64,000 nt of DNA, from positions 1 to 64,000 of the forward strand of contig NZ_JACATN010000001.1 of the NCBI RefSeq assembly GCF_018603515.1, given 5' to 3'. The position numbers were made by a program, and so were the translations under genes. How positions within the stretch are numbered: the stretch's first letter is position 1; every line of letters starts with the position of its first letter. Source of the stretch: Zobellia barbeyronii. Its GTDB lineage: Bacteria; Bacteroidota; Bacteroidia; Flavobacteriales; Flavobacteriaceae. The notes under the pieces were generated by a model, which saw nothing but the letters and a program-made list of their open reading frames with translations, searched no databases and was not told the origin of the DNA. Positions 46,401 to 55,685 of this stretch are shown here, piece by piece.

Positions 46401-46726
46401 AGCCAAATCCTATCATATCTGTGAAGTATGTAGATAATGGAGACACCAATAGCTTTTTAGTACGTGATAATGGTTCAGGTATGGATGAACGAGCCTTAAA
46501 AAAATTATTCACACCCTTTGAACGTTTTCACAAGAATGTAAAAGGAACGGGCCTGGGGCTTTATATGGTTAAAAAAATTGCGGTTTCACATGGCGGAACC
46601 ATCATTGCAGAATCTGAAGGGAAAGGGAAAGGAACTACTTTTAAACTAATCCTGCCGAAGGCAAAAATAGCAGCCAAAAAAGCCAAAAAAGCTAAAAAAA
46701 GAAGTAAATATTTAGTTAAGCCTTAA
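43454..46726 (+). CDS. Reg_prop sensor histidine kinase (hybrid type without receiver)
   Basis: 1090 residues from the Met at 43454 (signal peptide ends LQSQ); a Met at 43418 is in frame. The periplasmic part contains about a dozen Reg_prop blades (repeated WIGT/WLGT segments such as GFIWIGTRNGLNRYD and GNIWIGTDGGGLNCW). A Y_Y_Y domain follows near residue 690-770 (NYAFYLDGFEKDWNYVG) and then one membrane helix near 790-812. The cytoplasmic part has the HisKA box with phospho-accepting His860 (AVSHDLKSPLNN) and a HATPase domain with DNAIKY, DNGSGMD and GTGLGLYMVKKI. It ends in a Lys-rich tail with no receiver or AraC domain. The ligand is probably a glycan, as for related hybrid systems. Confidence 0.9.
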   Translation: MVLKYFLRILTFFILFLSLHTLQSQNQESLTFQHIEKGISHSTATFLLEDRYGFIWIGTRNGLNRYDGKDFEIYNKTVDGVTGLTHEYIVSLYEDNENLLISTNHGLSFYDRSLNLVIPYPFKKEAKKIESKRFEWVTRLNGYLWLGTEKDGLYRYLPETGELKHFKLPDDYVKLKSRRVDKIIKVMPLDDERMLVISTYNILVINKEMDILSKLQETDEIVTAIPLKKNDFLLGTISGVLIELKIDSTLQFLTKKKDVSPGFSIRSLTKNDKDELWIGTENDGLYIYTKTLDRIQHIEYNVSKPNSISGNSIWSLLSTKNGVMWVAPYKSGLNFYDPEFFKFKHITSDPFNSKSLSNKLVNCFSEDTEGNIWIGTDGGGLNCWNRALDTFEHYSLKDKNFGSDVVLSTLQTKKDELWAGTWTNGIIVFNTKSKKFEELNTQNSFLKSNIIVDLLKDKKGRIWIINYFAGVQIFNPQTNSHENISLTSELDGTDINSLNRIFEDKEGNIWIGSLNSGLIKLTESGGTWKSTHYHSKNSLSNNFVNSIIQDSENVIWAGTQGGLNKYIPESDSFQAFKKSDGLKNDAIKEIIDDKNKRLWLSTEEGIIRYNTTTGNTIDYDVGDGLQANQFNPNSSLITSKGEYIFGGVNGFNIFTASAVAKQKDKLTLFISDLKIFNKSVLPNDGFGVLKKDISQVDSLTLNYDQSVINIDFKALTFRRPESVNYAFYLDGFEKDWNYVGNNPSATYTNLNPGQYTLRIKSTNSDGVWVDNELDLHMTITPPYWKTWWFRSLLVALVLLVFYIAYYLKVRSIKNNQRKLVLKVAERTKELRLQKNKLIEVANDLESKNKEIQRFTFAVSHDLKSPLNNIKGIAGLVPMAIESEDFTTVEEYLSLIDISCDNMNELISDITKIAKLGKIKNKNEVLNTNEILNLSRDLIKGKLNKENIELNIAHDLPEIFGDRKRITQVFSNFLDNAIKYMGDQPNPIISVKYVDNGDTNSFLVRDNGSGMDERALKKLFTPFERFHKNVKGTGLGLYMVKKIAVSHGGTIIAESEGKGKGTTFKLILPKAKIAAKKAKKAKKRSKYLVKP

Positions 46727-46866
46727 GGACCTAAAATTGTAATCTGCCATTCTTTTTTTAAAACTTTCGAGAATTAGACTAAAGTTTTTCTTCACCAGCA
46801 GTATAATTAAAAACAGACTAAATAGCGTTATTGACTAATGTCATATTTCTATTTTAATCTGATACT

Positions 46867-46874
46867 TAGTTTTG
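46867..46874 (+). promoter_or_regulatory. -7 element before the 37-residue gene
   Basis: TAGTTTTG matches TAnnTTTG, 24 bases before the ATG at 46899. No good -33 box was found. Confidence 0.4.
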
Positions 46875-46898
46875 TGGGTAATTTAAGAAAGATGTAAA

Positions 46899-47012
46899 AT
46901 GAGAGGTAGCTCAAATACTTTAATTTATGTTATTGCCGGCATTATTTTACTCCATTTTGTTGTTGGCTTTATTTGGCTTATTTACAAATTGAATAAGAAA
47001 AAGAAAGAGTAA
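46899..47012 (+). CDS. Small single-helix membrane protein, 37 residues
   Basis: MRGSSNTLIYVIAGIILLHF, a hydrophobic helix, then WLIYKLNKKKKE. The positively charged end suggests the tail stays in the cytoplasm. A -7-like box lies 24 bases upstream. Very short proteins of this form are common but unnamed in flavobacteria. Confidence 0.6.
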   Translation: MRGSSNTLIYVIAGIILLHFVVGFIWLIYKLNKKKKE

Positions 47013-47086
47013 GGTGTTCATAAATTTACTCCCGATTTAGTTGAAGGTTTCATCCTTTATTTGAGATTTAGTTTCACCTCTCCTCC

Positions 47087-48013
47087 TTATTTACTAAGTA
47101 TATTTTTAACCCACTCAATACACTCAACTTCATCAACAATAGACCATGAATGAGGATGCCTTTGCCCATCACTGCGGTAACCCGTTCCTAATGTTTGAAT
47201 AAACTGGGCCCTTTCATTACCCAAAATAAGCAGCCTATTGATTAGCTCTGAAGTTGCCATAAAATTTTGATTTTTGGCACTTTGGTATCTGTTCTGTAGT
47301 CGCCATGAAATATCCACATCATGATATGTTCGTACTGCAATATTTTTTAAGTACACTTCATTCTCTCCATATTCCCTATTCATTGAAAAAGGATTCATTT
47401 TAGAATATGTAGATACATTTTCTGCAGGAATACCGTATTTACCGGTCAACAGCTCAGTTATGTATTTAGCTTCCTGTACCGCTATTTCTGATTTGTCGTT
47501 TTTTATAGTCTCTTCAAACCCTTCCCACAAACGGAAAACATCTATTGGCGAATCAACCACAAACACGCCTTTGGGCACAATGGGGTAATTTTCGGGTGAC
47601 TCTAAACACAATTCCGTGTATCGCAAAGCAATGGTACCTCCGGCAGAGAATCCACCTATAACAAACCTCCCTTTATCCACAGAAAATCGTTCTATAACAT
47701 CCTGTAAGACCTTAGTAAATTTTTCTTGAATCTCTTGCTCTAGTAATAATCTAGAACCCGCAGCAAAACCAATGGTCAGTATATTGTTTTTAAATGCTTC
47801 TTTATGAAGTTTGGTTTCGGGAAAAATAGTTTCGGCCTGCTGTCCAAAACCAGGTAACAAAACTAATACGCCTTCAATTTTATTTTCCGCTGGTACTACA
47901 GCTAAATAGTAACCACTAGTTTTATCTTCCTCATCCAAAACTATTTTCTCAACAGATTGAGAAGAGCCGATTTTACAAATTAGAAAAAATAATAAAATAG
48001 AGAAATGCTTCAT
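47087..48013 (-). CDS. Secreted alpha/beta hydrolase
   Basis: 308 residues with signal peptide (ends KIGSSQ). Alpha/beta hydrolase: GVLVLLPGFGQQAETIFPE forms the oxyanion region, nucleophile Ser sits in VIGGFSAGGTIALRYTEL, and a His follows near RHPHSWSIVDEVE. No clear lid. Probably an esterase; substrate unknown. Gene on its own, divergent from the small 46899 gene's neighbourhood and downstream of alaS with a terminator between. Confidence 0.82.
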   Translation of the reverse strand: MKHFSILLFFLICKIGSSQSVEKIVLDEEDKTSGYYLAVVPAENKIEGVLVLLPGFGQQAETIFPETKLHKEAFKNNILTIGFAAGSRLLLEQEIQEKFTKVLQDVIERFSVDKGRFVIGGFSAGGTIALRYTELCLESPENYPIVPKGVFVVDSPIDVFRLWEGFEETIKNDKSEIAVQEAKYITELLTGKYGIPAENVSTYSKMNPFSMNREYGENEVYLKNIAVRTYHDVDISWRLQNRYQSAKNQNFMATSELINRLLILGNERAQFIQTLGTGYRSDGQRHPHSWSIVDEVECIEWVKNILSK

Positions 48014-48054
48014 TTGCTATAATTAAACTACATATTAAATAAGTCCCCAAAAGC

Positions 48055-48088
48055 AAAACGCCCCGCTCTAAATGAGCGGGGCGTTTTT
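48055..48088 (-). terminator. Rho-independent terminator of alaS
   Basis: AAAACGCCCCGCTC, loop TAAAT, GAGCGGGGCGTTTTT. Strong GC stem just past the alaS stop. The A-run on the left gives the T-run on the minus strand. Confidence 0.95.
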
Positions 48089-48093
48089 ATATT

Positions 48094-50709
48094 TTACTGT
48101 AGATATTCTTTAGCTTTGGACAGTGCCTCATCTATACCTTCTGGTTTCTTACCACCAGCGGTAGCAAAGAAGGGCTGACCACCTCCACCACCTTGGATGA
48201 ATTTACCCAACTCCTTAACGATAGTTCCGGCATTCAACCCTTTTGATGCTACCAATTCTTTTGAAATATAACAAGACAACAATGCTTTTCCGTTTTGGTC
48301 CGTAGCGAAAAGAAGGAAAAGATTATCCTTGTTCTGACCCATTTCAAAACTAAGGTCTTTAATTCCAGAAGCATCTAAATCTATCTTCTTGGCCAGAAAT
48401 TGAACACCGTTCACTTCTTCTAGCTCATTTAATAAATCCCCTTTCAGGTTTTTAGCTTTGTCTTTTAAGAGTCCCTCTACCTCCTTTTTCAACTTTGCAT
48501 TTTCCTCCTGCAAATTAGAAACTGCCTTTACCGTGTCTTGAGCGTTATTCAACAACCCTTTCATATCGGAAATGATTCTATCATTCTCATCATAGAAATC
48601 TTTAACGGCGTCAGAAGTAATCGCTTCAATTCTTCGTATACCTGAAGCTACCGCACCTTCTGATTTAATCTTAAAATGCCAGATATCGCCTGTATTCTTT
48701 ACGTGGGTTCCTCCACAAAGTTCAATAGACTGTCCAAAACGGACTGTTCTTACCGTATCTCCATATTTTTCACCAAAAAGAGCCATAGCACCTGCTTTCA
48801 CAGCTTCTTCCATTGGTATGTTCCTATGTTCTTCAAAAGGCAACTGCCCTTCAATACGTGCGTTTACAAAACTTTCTACCTCCCGAAGTTCTTCCGGAGA
48901 CACCTTAGAAAAGTGAGAAAAATCGAATCGTAAATATTTAGAATGCACTGCAGAGCCCTTCTGTTCTACATGCGCACCAAGTACCTCACGTAAAGCTTGG
49001 TGTAGCAAATGCGTAGCAGTATGGTTGGCCTGAGTACGTTCTCGTTGTTTCTTGTCCACTACCGCTTTAAACGTTCCGCTTATATCTTTAGGAAGGTTTT
49101 TGGTAAAGTGAATTATTTCACTGTTCTCTTTTTTGGTGTCTAAAATGTAAACTACATCGCCATTAGGCATTTCTAGATACCCTTTATCACCAACTTGACC
49201 ACCACCTTCTGGATAAAAAGGGGTGAGATTAAAGACCAGTTGATATTGTTCTCCTGCCTTTTTTGAAGTTACTCTTCTATATTTTACCAGTTTTACATTA
49301 GACTGAAGTACATCATAACCAACAAACTCCTGTTCTAAATCTCCTGAAAGCACTTCCCAGTCATCTTTAGAAATTTCTGAAGCCGATTTTGAACGGTTCT
49401 TCTGTTCCTGCATGGCTACATCAAATCCTTTCTCATCTAGGCTTAATCCTTTTTCAGAAAGAATAAGAGCTGTTAAATCTATAGGGAAACCATAGGTATC
49501 ATATAATTCAAAAGCCTTTCTACCATCAACCTCTTTTCCTTTTACATTGGCTATTACCTGATCTAAAAGAACAAGACCCTGCTCCAACGTTTTTAAGAAA
49601 GAATACTCTTCTTCTTTAATTACGTTTTCAATTAACTGGCGTTGCTCCTTCAACTCTGGGAAAGCCTCGCCCATACTTTCGGTAAGTTCGCTTACCAAAC
49701 GGTACATAAATGGTTCTTTTGTATTTAAGAACGTAAAGCCATAACGCACGGCACGTCTTAAAATACGTCTAATTACATAACCTGCACCCGTATTGCTAGG
49801 CAATTGCCCATCTGCAATAGAAAAAGAAACGGCACGAATATGGTCTGCTATTACACGAATGGCAATATCAGTCTCTTCATCTTTACCGTACTTGCTATGT
49901 GTTATAATCTCTATTTCACGAATAATAGGTTTAAAAACATCTGTATCGTAGTTAGATTTCACGTCTTGAAGCACCATGCACAAACGTTCAAAACCCATTC
50001 CGGTATCTACATGTTTTGCTGGTAACGACTCCAATGAACCATCTGCCTTACGATTGTACTGCATGAAAACTAAGTTCCATATTTCAACCACTAATGGGTG
50101 ATCTGCATTCACTAATGAAGCTCCGGAAACTTTGGCTTTTTCTTCCGCAGAGCGGATATCAACATGAATTTCAGAACAAGGTCCGCATGGGCCTTGATCC
50201 CCCATTTCCCAAAAATTATCTTTTTTATTACCTAAAATAATCCGGTCCTCAGGTACAATGGCCTTCCATAAATCAAAAGCTTCCGTATCTAACGATAGGT
50301 TATCTGCATCTTTACTTCCTTCAAAAACTGAAACATAAAGGCAATCCTTATCAACCTTTAAAACTTCTGTAAGCAACTCCCATGCCCATAAAATAGCTTC
50401 GGCTTTAAAATAATCGCCAAAACTCCAGTTTCCCAACATTTCAAACATTGTATGATGGTAGGTATCCTTACCTACTTCCTCCAAATCATTATGTTTTCCG
50501 CTAACGCGCAAACACTTCTGAGAATCTACAACTCTCGTGTTTTTAGCAACGGTATTCCCCAAAAAGAACTCCTTAAACTGGTTCATGCCCGCATTAGTGA
50601 ACATAAGAGTAGGGTCATCTTTGACGACCATTGGAGCAGATGGAACTATTTTATGTCCTTTTTCTTTATAAAAATTTAAGAATTGAGATCGGATTTCCTT
50701 GGAAGTCAT
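48094..50709 (-). CDS. alaS: Alanyl-tRNA synthetase
   Basis: 871 residues, cytoplasmic; charges tRNA-Ala. N-terminal class II core with [17 protein letters not shown] and [16 protein letters not shown]. Editing domain with zinc-binding [11 protein letters not shown] and [11 protein letters not shown]-terminal DHHA1-type end with [14 protein letters not shown]. Length matches the family. It has a strong terminator and is divergent from the M23 peptidase gene. Confidence 0.98.
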   Translation of the reverse strand: MTSKEIRSQFLNFYKEKGHKIVPSAPMVVKDDPTLMFTNAGMNQFKEFFLGNTVAKNTRVVDSQKCLRVSGKHNDLEEVGKDTYHHTMFEMLGNWSFGDYFKAEAILWAWELLTEVLKVDKDCLYVSVFEGSKDADNLSLDTEAFDLWKAIVPEDRIILGNKKDNFWEMGDQGPCGPCSEIHVDIRSAEEKAKVSGASLVNADHPLVVEIWNLVFMQYNRKADGSLESLPAKHVDTGMGFERLCMVLQDVKSNYDTDVFKPIIREIEIITHSKYGKDEETDIAIRVIADHIRAVSFSIADGQLPSNTGAGYVIRRILRRAVRYGFTFLNTKEPFMYRLVSELTESMGEAFPELKEQRQLIENVIKEEEYSFLKTLEQGLVLLDQVIANVKGKEVDGRKAFELYDTYGFPIDLTALILSEKGLSLDEKGFDVAMQEQKNRSKSASEISKDDWEVLSGDLEQEFVGYDVLQSNVKLVKYRRVTSKKAGEQYQLVFNLTPFYPEGGGQVGDKGYLEMPNGDVVYILDTKKENSEIIHFTKNLPKDISGTFKAVVDKKQRERTQANHTATHLLHQALREVLGAHVEQKGSAVHSKYLRFDFSHFSKVSPEELREVESFVNARIEGQLPFEEHRNIPMEEAVKAGAMALFGEKYGDTVRTVRFGQSIELCGGTHVKNTGDIWHFKIKSEGAVASGIRRIEAITSDAVKDFYDENDRIISDMKGLLNNAQDTVKAVSNLQEENAKLKKEVEGLLKDKAKNLKGDLLNELEEVNGVQFLAKKIDLDASGIKDLSFEMGQNKDNLFLLFATDQNGKALLSCYISKELVASKGLNAGTIVKELGKFIQGGGGGQPFFATAGGKKPEGIDEALSKAKEYLQ

Positions 50710-50759
50710 AGAGAATTATAAGGTTTTACAAAAATTAGCGTTTTAAAGGAAAGTATTTC

Positions 50760-50767
50760 TATATTTG
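50760..50767 (+). promoter_or_regulatory. -7 element of the M23 operon
   Basis: TATATTTG, a perfect TAnnTTTG, 43 bases before the peptidase ATG. No clear TTTG -33 box. Confidence 0.55.
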
Positions 50768-50810
50768 TTTATCCCGCTAAAACAGCACAAAAATAGGATA
50801 AAATAGATAC

Positions 50811-51788
50811 ATGTCTAAGGTAAAGTATTATTACGATCCAGATACGCTATCGTATCGCAAGATAGAGGCCAAAAAATCGCGCCGCTATCGTAATATTGCC
50901 CTATTTTTTATAGGTTCATTTCTTTTTGGTTTGATGTGCTTGGTATTCTTAATGAACACCAATCTTATCAATACCCCAAGAGAGCTTTCGCTTTCGCGGG
51001 AAGTAAAAAACTATGAACTTCAGTTTGAGCTTTTAAATCGAAAGATGGGTCAAATTGAAGAGGTTTTGGCCAATATAGAAGACCGAGACAATAACATCTA
51101 CCGTTTATATTTTGAAGCCAACCCTATACCCGAAGAACAGCGAAGAGCTGGTTTTGGAGGTATTAACCGTTACAAATCTTTGGAGGGTTTCAATAATTCA
51201 GAAATGGTTACCGCCACGACCAAGCGTCTGGACATCATTAAGAAACAAATGTCCATTCAGTCCAAATCGTTGGATGAAATAACAAAACTGGCAGAAGAAA
51301 AAGAAAAATTCTTAATGGCTATTCCTGCTATTCAACCAGTTACCAATGAAAGCCTTAAGCGAATGGCTTCCGGTTTTGGCTGGCGTTCAGATCCTTTCAC
51401 CAAAGCACGTAAACTGCACAGAGGTATGGATTTTTCCGCACCAAAAGGCACACCGGTATATGCACCTGGTGATGGTAAAGTAACCCGTGCAGATAACGGT
51501 TCGTCCGGTTATGGTAAACATATACGTATAGATCATGGTTACGGATACAAAACCCTTTATGGACACCTAAGCGAGTATAATGTAAAGAAAGGTCAAAGAG
51601 TAAAACGTGGAGATTTAATTGGATTTGTAGGTAACACAGGCCGTTCAGAAGCTCCGCATTTACATTACGAAGTTTGGAAAGATGAAGACCGCATCAACCC
51701 TATAAATTTCTACTACGGCAGTTTGACCGCAGAAGAATTTGAGAATATGCTCAAACACGCAGCACAAGAAAATCAATCTTTGGATTAA
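50811..51788 (+). CDS. M23 family peptidoglycan endopeptidase
   Basis: 325 residues. One membrane helix (about 29-48), then a coiled-coil-like region (about 62-175), then the LytM/M23 metallopeptidase domain (about 185-305) with the zinc sites HRGMDFSAPKGTPVYAPGDG (His, Asp) and HLHYEVW (His-x-His). It cuts peptide cross-links in peptidoglycan, from the outer face of the inner membrane. Its stop codon overlaps the MerR start by one base (TAATG), so the two are coupled. Probably first gene of the 50811-54020 run. Confidence 0.94.
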   Translation: MSKVKYYYDPDTLSYRKIEAKKSRRYRNIALFFIGSFLFGLMCLVFLMNTNLINTPRELSLSREVKNYELQFELLNRKMGQIEEVLANIEDRDNNIYRLYFEANPIPEEQRRAGFGGINRYKSLEGFNNSEMVTATTKRLDIIKKQMSIQSKSLDEITKLAEEKEKFLMAIPAIQPVTNESLKRMASGFGWRSDPFTKARKLHRGMDFSAPKGTPVYAPGDGKVTRADNGSSGYGKHIRIDHGYGYKTLYGHLSEYNVKKGQRVKRGDLIGFVGNTGRSEAPHLHYEVWKDEDRINPINFYYGSLTAEEFENMLKHAAQENQSLD

Positions 51789-52117
51789 TGCAAATAGATC
51801 TCCCAGAAAAAAGGTACTATGGCATTGGCGAAGTCGCCAAGGCTTTTGACGTGAACACCTCCCTAATTCGTTTTTGGGAGAAAGAATTTGATGCACTCAA
51901 GCCTAAGAAAAATGCGAAAGGCAATCGCAAATTCACGCCACAGGACATTGACAACCTTAAACTCATTTACCACTTGGTAAAAGAGCGTGGTTTTACTTTA
52001 GATGGTGCGAAAACCCACTTAAAGGAGAACCGTCAAAAAACGCTTAATAACTTCGCTATTATTGACAAATTAGAGCGTATTAAAGTTGAATTGACGAAAA
52101 TTAAAGATCAACTGTAA
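51788..52117 (+). CDS. MerR-family transcriptional regulator
   Basis: 109 residues: an N-terminal winged-helix DNA-binding domain (YGIGEVAKAFDVNTSLIRFWEKEFDALKP, FTPQDIDNLKLIYHLVKERGF) and a short helix. There is no effector domain like the long MerR members, so it is a small regulator of unknown signal. It is translationally coupled to the M23 gene (TAATG overlap). Cotranscription implies a role near the cell wall. Confidence 0.9.
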   Translation: MQIDLPEKRYYGIGEVAKAFDVNTSLIRFWEKEFDALKPKKNAKGNRKFTPQDIDNLKLIYHLVKERGFTLDGAKTHLKENRQKTLNNFAIIDKLERIKVELTKIKDQL

Positions 52118-52201
52118 CTTTTTGATCAATTTGTGGTCTAATGTATTGAACACACTGTTTTGCTAATTACAGCACATTAACTATAACCTAATATTTTTAA
52201 A

Positions 52202-52801
52202 ATGAAAAAAGGATTAGTCGTACTTATTGTACTAGGAGTCATTGCCGTTGGTCTTTACCAATGGGCTGTTGGTTTTAACAATACCGCAGTAACCTTAGAA
52301 GCCAACGCAAAAACATCTTGGTCTAATGTAGAAAGTGCCTACCAACGTAGAAACGACCTTATCGGAAATTTAGTGAAAACGGTACAAGGTGCAGCAGATT
52401 TTGAACGTGGTACACTTACAGATGTTATTGAAGCACGTGCAAAAGCAACTTCAACAACTATTGATGCCAATAACCTTACGCCAGAAAAAATGGCCGCTTT
52501 CCAACAAGCACAAAGTGGACTTACAGGTGCTTTGAGTAAATTGATGGTAGTAGTTGAGCGTTATCCAGAACTTAAAGCGAATCAGAACTTCTTAGAGCTA
52601 CAAGCACAATTAGAAGGCACTGAAAACCGTATAAACGTTGAACGAAACAAGTTTAACGAAACTGTAAATCTATACGACATACACATCTCAAAATTCCCAG
52701 GTTCATTCCTAGCAGGTATTTTTGGATTTGAAGATATGGCACGCTACAAAGCTGACGCAGGTTCTGAAAACGCTCCTGATGTTGAATTTGATTTCAAATA
52801 G
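52202..52801 (+). CDS. LemA family protein
   Basis: 199 residues. An N-terminal membrane helix (LVVLIVLGVIAVGLYQWAVG) is followed by the LemA helical domain: ANAKTSWSNVESAYQRRNDLIGNLV at about 35-58 and LEAQ... segments, ending in a typical ISKFPGSFLAGIFGF. LemA proteins sit in the inner membrane and are often next to TPM proteins, as here. Role uncertain. It lies 84 bases after the MerR gene and 3 bases before the TPM gene. Confidence 0.92.
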   Translation: MKKGLVVLIVLGVIAVGLYQWAVGFNNTAVTLEANAKTSWSNVESAYQRRNDLIGNLVKTVQGAADFERGTLTDVIEARAKATSTTIDANNLTPEKMAAFQQAQSGLTGALSKLMVVVERYPELKANQNFLELQAQLEGTENRINVERNKFNETVNLYDIHISKFPGSFLAGIFGFEDMARYKADAGSENAPDVEFDFK

Positions 52802-52804
52802 AAT

Positions 52805-53242
52805 ATGTCAAGAGTAGAAGCATTTTTAACGGCAGATGAAGAGCAGGAAATTGTCAAGGCTATACATATGGCCGAGAAAGACACTTCTGGCGAAATCAGA
52901 GTGCATATTGAGCCGCACACACGCCTAGACCCTATTGAAAGGGCTAAAGAAGTGTTTCTACTCTTGAAAATGGAAAATACCAAAGAAGCTAATGGGGTTT
53001 TGATCTACGTTGCCGTAAACGATAGAAAGTTTTCTATATACGGAGACGAGGGCATTAATAAGGTAGTACCCGATAATTTTTGGGACACTACCAAAGATGT
53101 CATTCAAAATCAATTTCAAAAAGGAAACTTTAAGCAGGGTATCATAGACGGTATCTTAAAAGCCGGAAAAGAGCTGCAAGCACATTTTCCTTGGGAGCAC
53201 GGCGATAAAAATGAACTTAGCGATGAAGTATCTAAAGGGTAG
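52805..53242 (+). CDS. TPM domain protein, short form
   Basis: 145 residues with no signal peptide. TPM domain about 8-125: FLTADEEQEIVKAIHMAEKDTSGEIRVHIEP, GVLIYVAVNDRKFSIYGDEGINKVVPDNFW. TPM domains are found in plant photosystem II repair factors and in bacterial proteins of unclear role. It lies in tandem with LemA and a second TPM protein. Its end overlaps the next gene. Confidence 0.88.
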   Translation: MSRVEAFLTADEEQEIVKAIHMAEKDTSGEIRVHIEPHTRLDPIERAKEVFLLLKMENTKEANGVLIYVAVNDRKFSIYGDEGINKVVPDNFWDTTKDVIQNQFQKGNFKQGIIDGILKAGKELQAHFPWEHGDKNELSDEVSKG

Positions 53243-54020
53243 TATACTCGTAATCTTACTCTGTTGCTATAATCTGGTAACGGCTCAATATCAGGTACCT
53301 GATAAGCCGAAGGAGCAGACCAGCGTTTACGATTACATTAATCTTCTAAGCGCAGGTCAAAAACAGACTCTGGAACAAAAACTGATTCACTATTCCGATA
53401 GCACCTCAACACAAATAGTTGTAGCTATTATCAGCTCTACAGAAGGTGAAAACATTAATTTTCTAGGAGCGCAATGGGGTGAAAAATGGGGAATTGGCCA
53501 AGCCGATGACGATAATGGAATCCTTATACTTTTGGCCAGAGATGACCGAAGAATAGCTATTAATACAGGGTACGGAGTAGAATCTAGACTTACAGATGCC
53601 CTGTCCCGTAGAATTATAGACCAGGCAATAGTTCCCTATTTTAAACAAAACGATTACTACGGTGGCTTAAACGCTGGTTCTGACGCCATTTTTCAAGCAC
53701 TTAATGGTGAATTTAAAGAAGACCGCTCTTTTAATGATGGTGGTGGTTTTCCATTAGGTAAATTTCTGCCCTTTATTATTTTCTTTGTCATTCTTATGAT
53801 TTTATCTAACCGCAACAAACGTGGTGGCGGTGGTAAAAACGGAGGAAAACGTGGCAGCGGATTAGACCTTTGGGACATTATCATCCTAAGCAACATGGGC
53901 CGCAGTGGTGGTTCCGGAAGCTTTGGAGGTGGTGGTTTTGGAGGAGGCTCCGGTGGTGGATTTGGCGGCGGCTTCGGAGGGGGAGGCTTTGGTGGCGGTG
54001 GCGCTTCTGGTGGGTGGTAG
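53223..54020 (+). CDS. TPM domain membrane protein, YgcG-like
   Basis: 265 residues from the Met at 53223 (MKYLKGSILVILLCC, signal peptide to TAQY); a Met 12 bases upstream is also possible. The gene overlaps the end of the short TPM gene by 20 bases. TPM domain about 25-165 (TSTQIVVAIISSTEGENINF, GIGQADDDNGILILLA, IAINTGYGVESRLTDA), then one membrane helix (FLPFIIFFVILMIL), and a long Gly/Ser-rich tail (GGGFGG repeats). This is the YgcG arrangement, usually with LemA. Function unknown. Confidence 0.9.
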   Translation: MKYLKGSILVILLCCYNLVTAQYQVPDKPKEQTSVYDYINLLSAGQKQTLEQKLIHYSDSTSTQIVVAIISSTEGENINFLGAQWGEKWGIGQADDDNGILILLARDDRRIAINTGYGVESRLTDALSRRIIDQAIVPYFKQNDYYGGLNAGSDAIFQALNGEFKEDRSFNDGGGFPLGKFLPFIIFFVILMILSNRNKRGGGGKNGGKRGSGLDLWDIIILSNMGRSGGSGSFGGGGFGGGSGGGFGGGFGGGGFGGGGASGGW

Positions 54021-54152
54021 TTTCAATACTATTCAAAACACAACCTTTAGTCATCTTTTCAGAAAAGAAAACATATCCTAACTACATATATTATTATCCT
54101 TATTTCTAGTTCTATCTATTTACCCAAAGACAGCTAAATCTGTTATACACAA

Positions 54153-54198
54153 AATCCCCATAAACAACTTAGACTGATCTAAATAGTTTATGGGGATT
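54153..54198. terminator. Hairpin between the TPM and der genes
   Basis: AATCCCCATAAAC (54153-54165) pairs with GTTTATGGGGATT (54186-54198). A smaller TTAGA/TCTAA pair sits inside the loop. It lies between converging genes. There is no long T-run, so it may stabilise or mark the 3' ends. Confidence 0.6.
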
Positions 54199-54237
54199 AT
54201 GAATACTCTTAGAAATGAAAGCGAAGTATTTCTACGC

Positions 54238-55542
54238 TTATTTCTTTCTCATATAAATAGTAATGGGCACCCCATTAAAATCAAAATTCTCTCTTAATTT
54301 ATTCTCTAAGAACCGTTTGTAAGGGTCCCGAACGTATTGTGGCAAGTTACAGAAGAATGCAAATTGAGGATAATTTGTAGGCAATTGCGTTATATACTTG
54401 ATTTTTACATATTTATCCTTGTAAGCAGGTGGTGGTGTACGCTCTATAACAGATAACATCACATCATTAAGTACACGTGTTTTCACCTTCTTAGAACGAC
54501 GTTGGTAAACCTCAACGGCTGTTTCAATAGCCTTGTAAATACGTTGTTTAGTTAATGCTGATATAAAGAGAATAGGCACATCTACAAAAGGCTCCATCGC
54601 TTCTTTAATACGCTGGGTATATTGCTTCATAGTATTTGTCTCCTTATCCTCTATCAAATCCCATTTGTTTACCAGAATAACAATACCCTTGTTATTACGT
54701 TGGGCCAACCAGAAAATATTTTCTACTTGACCATCAAAACCACGCGTGGCATCCAACATTAATAAACAAACATCACAATGTTCAATAGCACGTACAGAAC
54801 GCATTACAGAATAAAACTCAAGGTTTTCCTTCACCTTAGCTTTTCTTCTAATACCTGCAGTATCTACAATATTAAAATCAAAACCAAAACGGTTATATTT
54901 AACATCTATACTATCTCTAGTAGTACCGGCAATATCCGTAACAATGTAACGGTCTTCGCCAATTAAAGCGTTTATGAAAGAAGATTTACCTGCATTAGGT
55001 CTTCCAACCACTGCAAATCTAGGTAACTCATCCTCTTCTTCTTCATGCTCTGGAAGTACTTCCACTAAAGCATCAAGCAATTCACCTGTACCACTACCAT
55101 TAATACTAGAAAGGGTAAAATAATCACCCAATCCTAAAGAATAAAACTCAACGGCATCTTCTGCACGCTTGGCATTATCTACTTTATTAACGGCTAAGAA
55201 AACAGGTTTTTTAACTCTACGTAGCAAGTTGGCCACATCTTCGTCCATACCTGTTATACCACTTTCTACGTCTACCATAAAAATTATGGCATCTGCTTCA
55301 TCAATGGCAAGTTCTACTTGTTTATCTATTTCCTGCTCAAAAATATCATCGCTACCTTGTACATAGCCTCCTGTATCTATAAGCGAAAATTCTTTTCCAT
55401 TCCAATCACTCTTTCCGTAATGGCGATCACGGGTAACCCCACTCACGGCATCGGTAATAGCTTCCCTTCGTTGAATCAAACGGTTAAAAAACGTGGATTT
55501 CCCTACGTTCGGTCTCCCTACAACGGCTACAATAGCACTCAT
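54238..55542 (-). CDS. der: Ribosome-associated GTPase Der
   Basis: 434 residues, cytoplasmic, essential for 50S ribosome assembly. Two GTPase domains in tandem: the first with GRPNVGKST and DTGGYV, the second with GRPNAGKSS and DTAGI, each with an NKxD-type motif (NKVD, NKWD). A KH-like domain follows (about 345-434). Length is normal. It is alone on the minus strand downstream of a terminator. Confidence 0.97.
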   Translation of the reverse strand: MSAIVAVVGRPNVGKSTFFNRLIQRREAITDAVSGVTRDRHYGKSDWNGKEFSLIDTGGYVQGSDDIFEQEIDKQVELAIDEADAIIFMVDVESGITGMDEDVANLLRRVKKPVFLAVNKVDNAKRAEDAVEFYSLGLGDYFTLSSINGSGTGELLDALVEVLPEHEEEEDELPRFAVVGRPNAGKSSFINALIGEDRYIVTDIAGTTRDSIDVKYNRFGFDFNIVDTAGIRRKAKVKENLEFYSVMRSVRAIEHCDVCLLMLDATRGFDGQVENIFWLAQRNNKGIVILVNKWDLIEDKETNTMKQYTQRIKEAMEPFVDVPILFISALTKQRIYKAIETAVEVYQRRSKKVKTRVLNDVMLSVIERTPPPAYKDKYVKIKYITQLPTNYPQFAFFCNLPQYVRDPYKRFLENKLRENFDFNGVPITIYMRKK

Positions 55543-55624
55543 ACTTCCTAATTTTGCTGCAAAAATAGTATTAATCCCGATGGAATCGTAATTCTAATCA
55601 ACTAATCGTAAGGAAATTAAAAAG

Positions 55625-55661
55625 AGAATCCCCAAATTTCAACTTGAAATTCGGGGATTCT
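55625..55661 (-). terminator. Rho-independent terminator
   Basis: GAATCCCC and an AAATTTC arm, loop, GAAATT and CGGGGATTC. On the minus strand the hairpin is followed by a T-run (CTCTTTTTAA). Ends the 55686 gene. Confidence 0.88.
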
Positions 55662-55685
55662 AATATTTTAAATACCTAAAACAGA

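Noticed and set aside
53870-54109. Trp/Arg-rich frame over the Gly-rich tail of the YgcG-like gene
   Set aside because: Shifted reading of GGC/GGT repeats; no homology expected.
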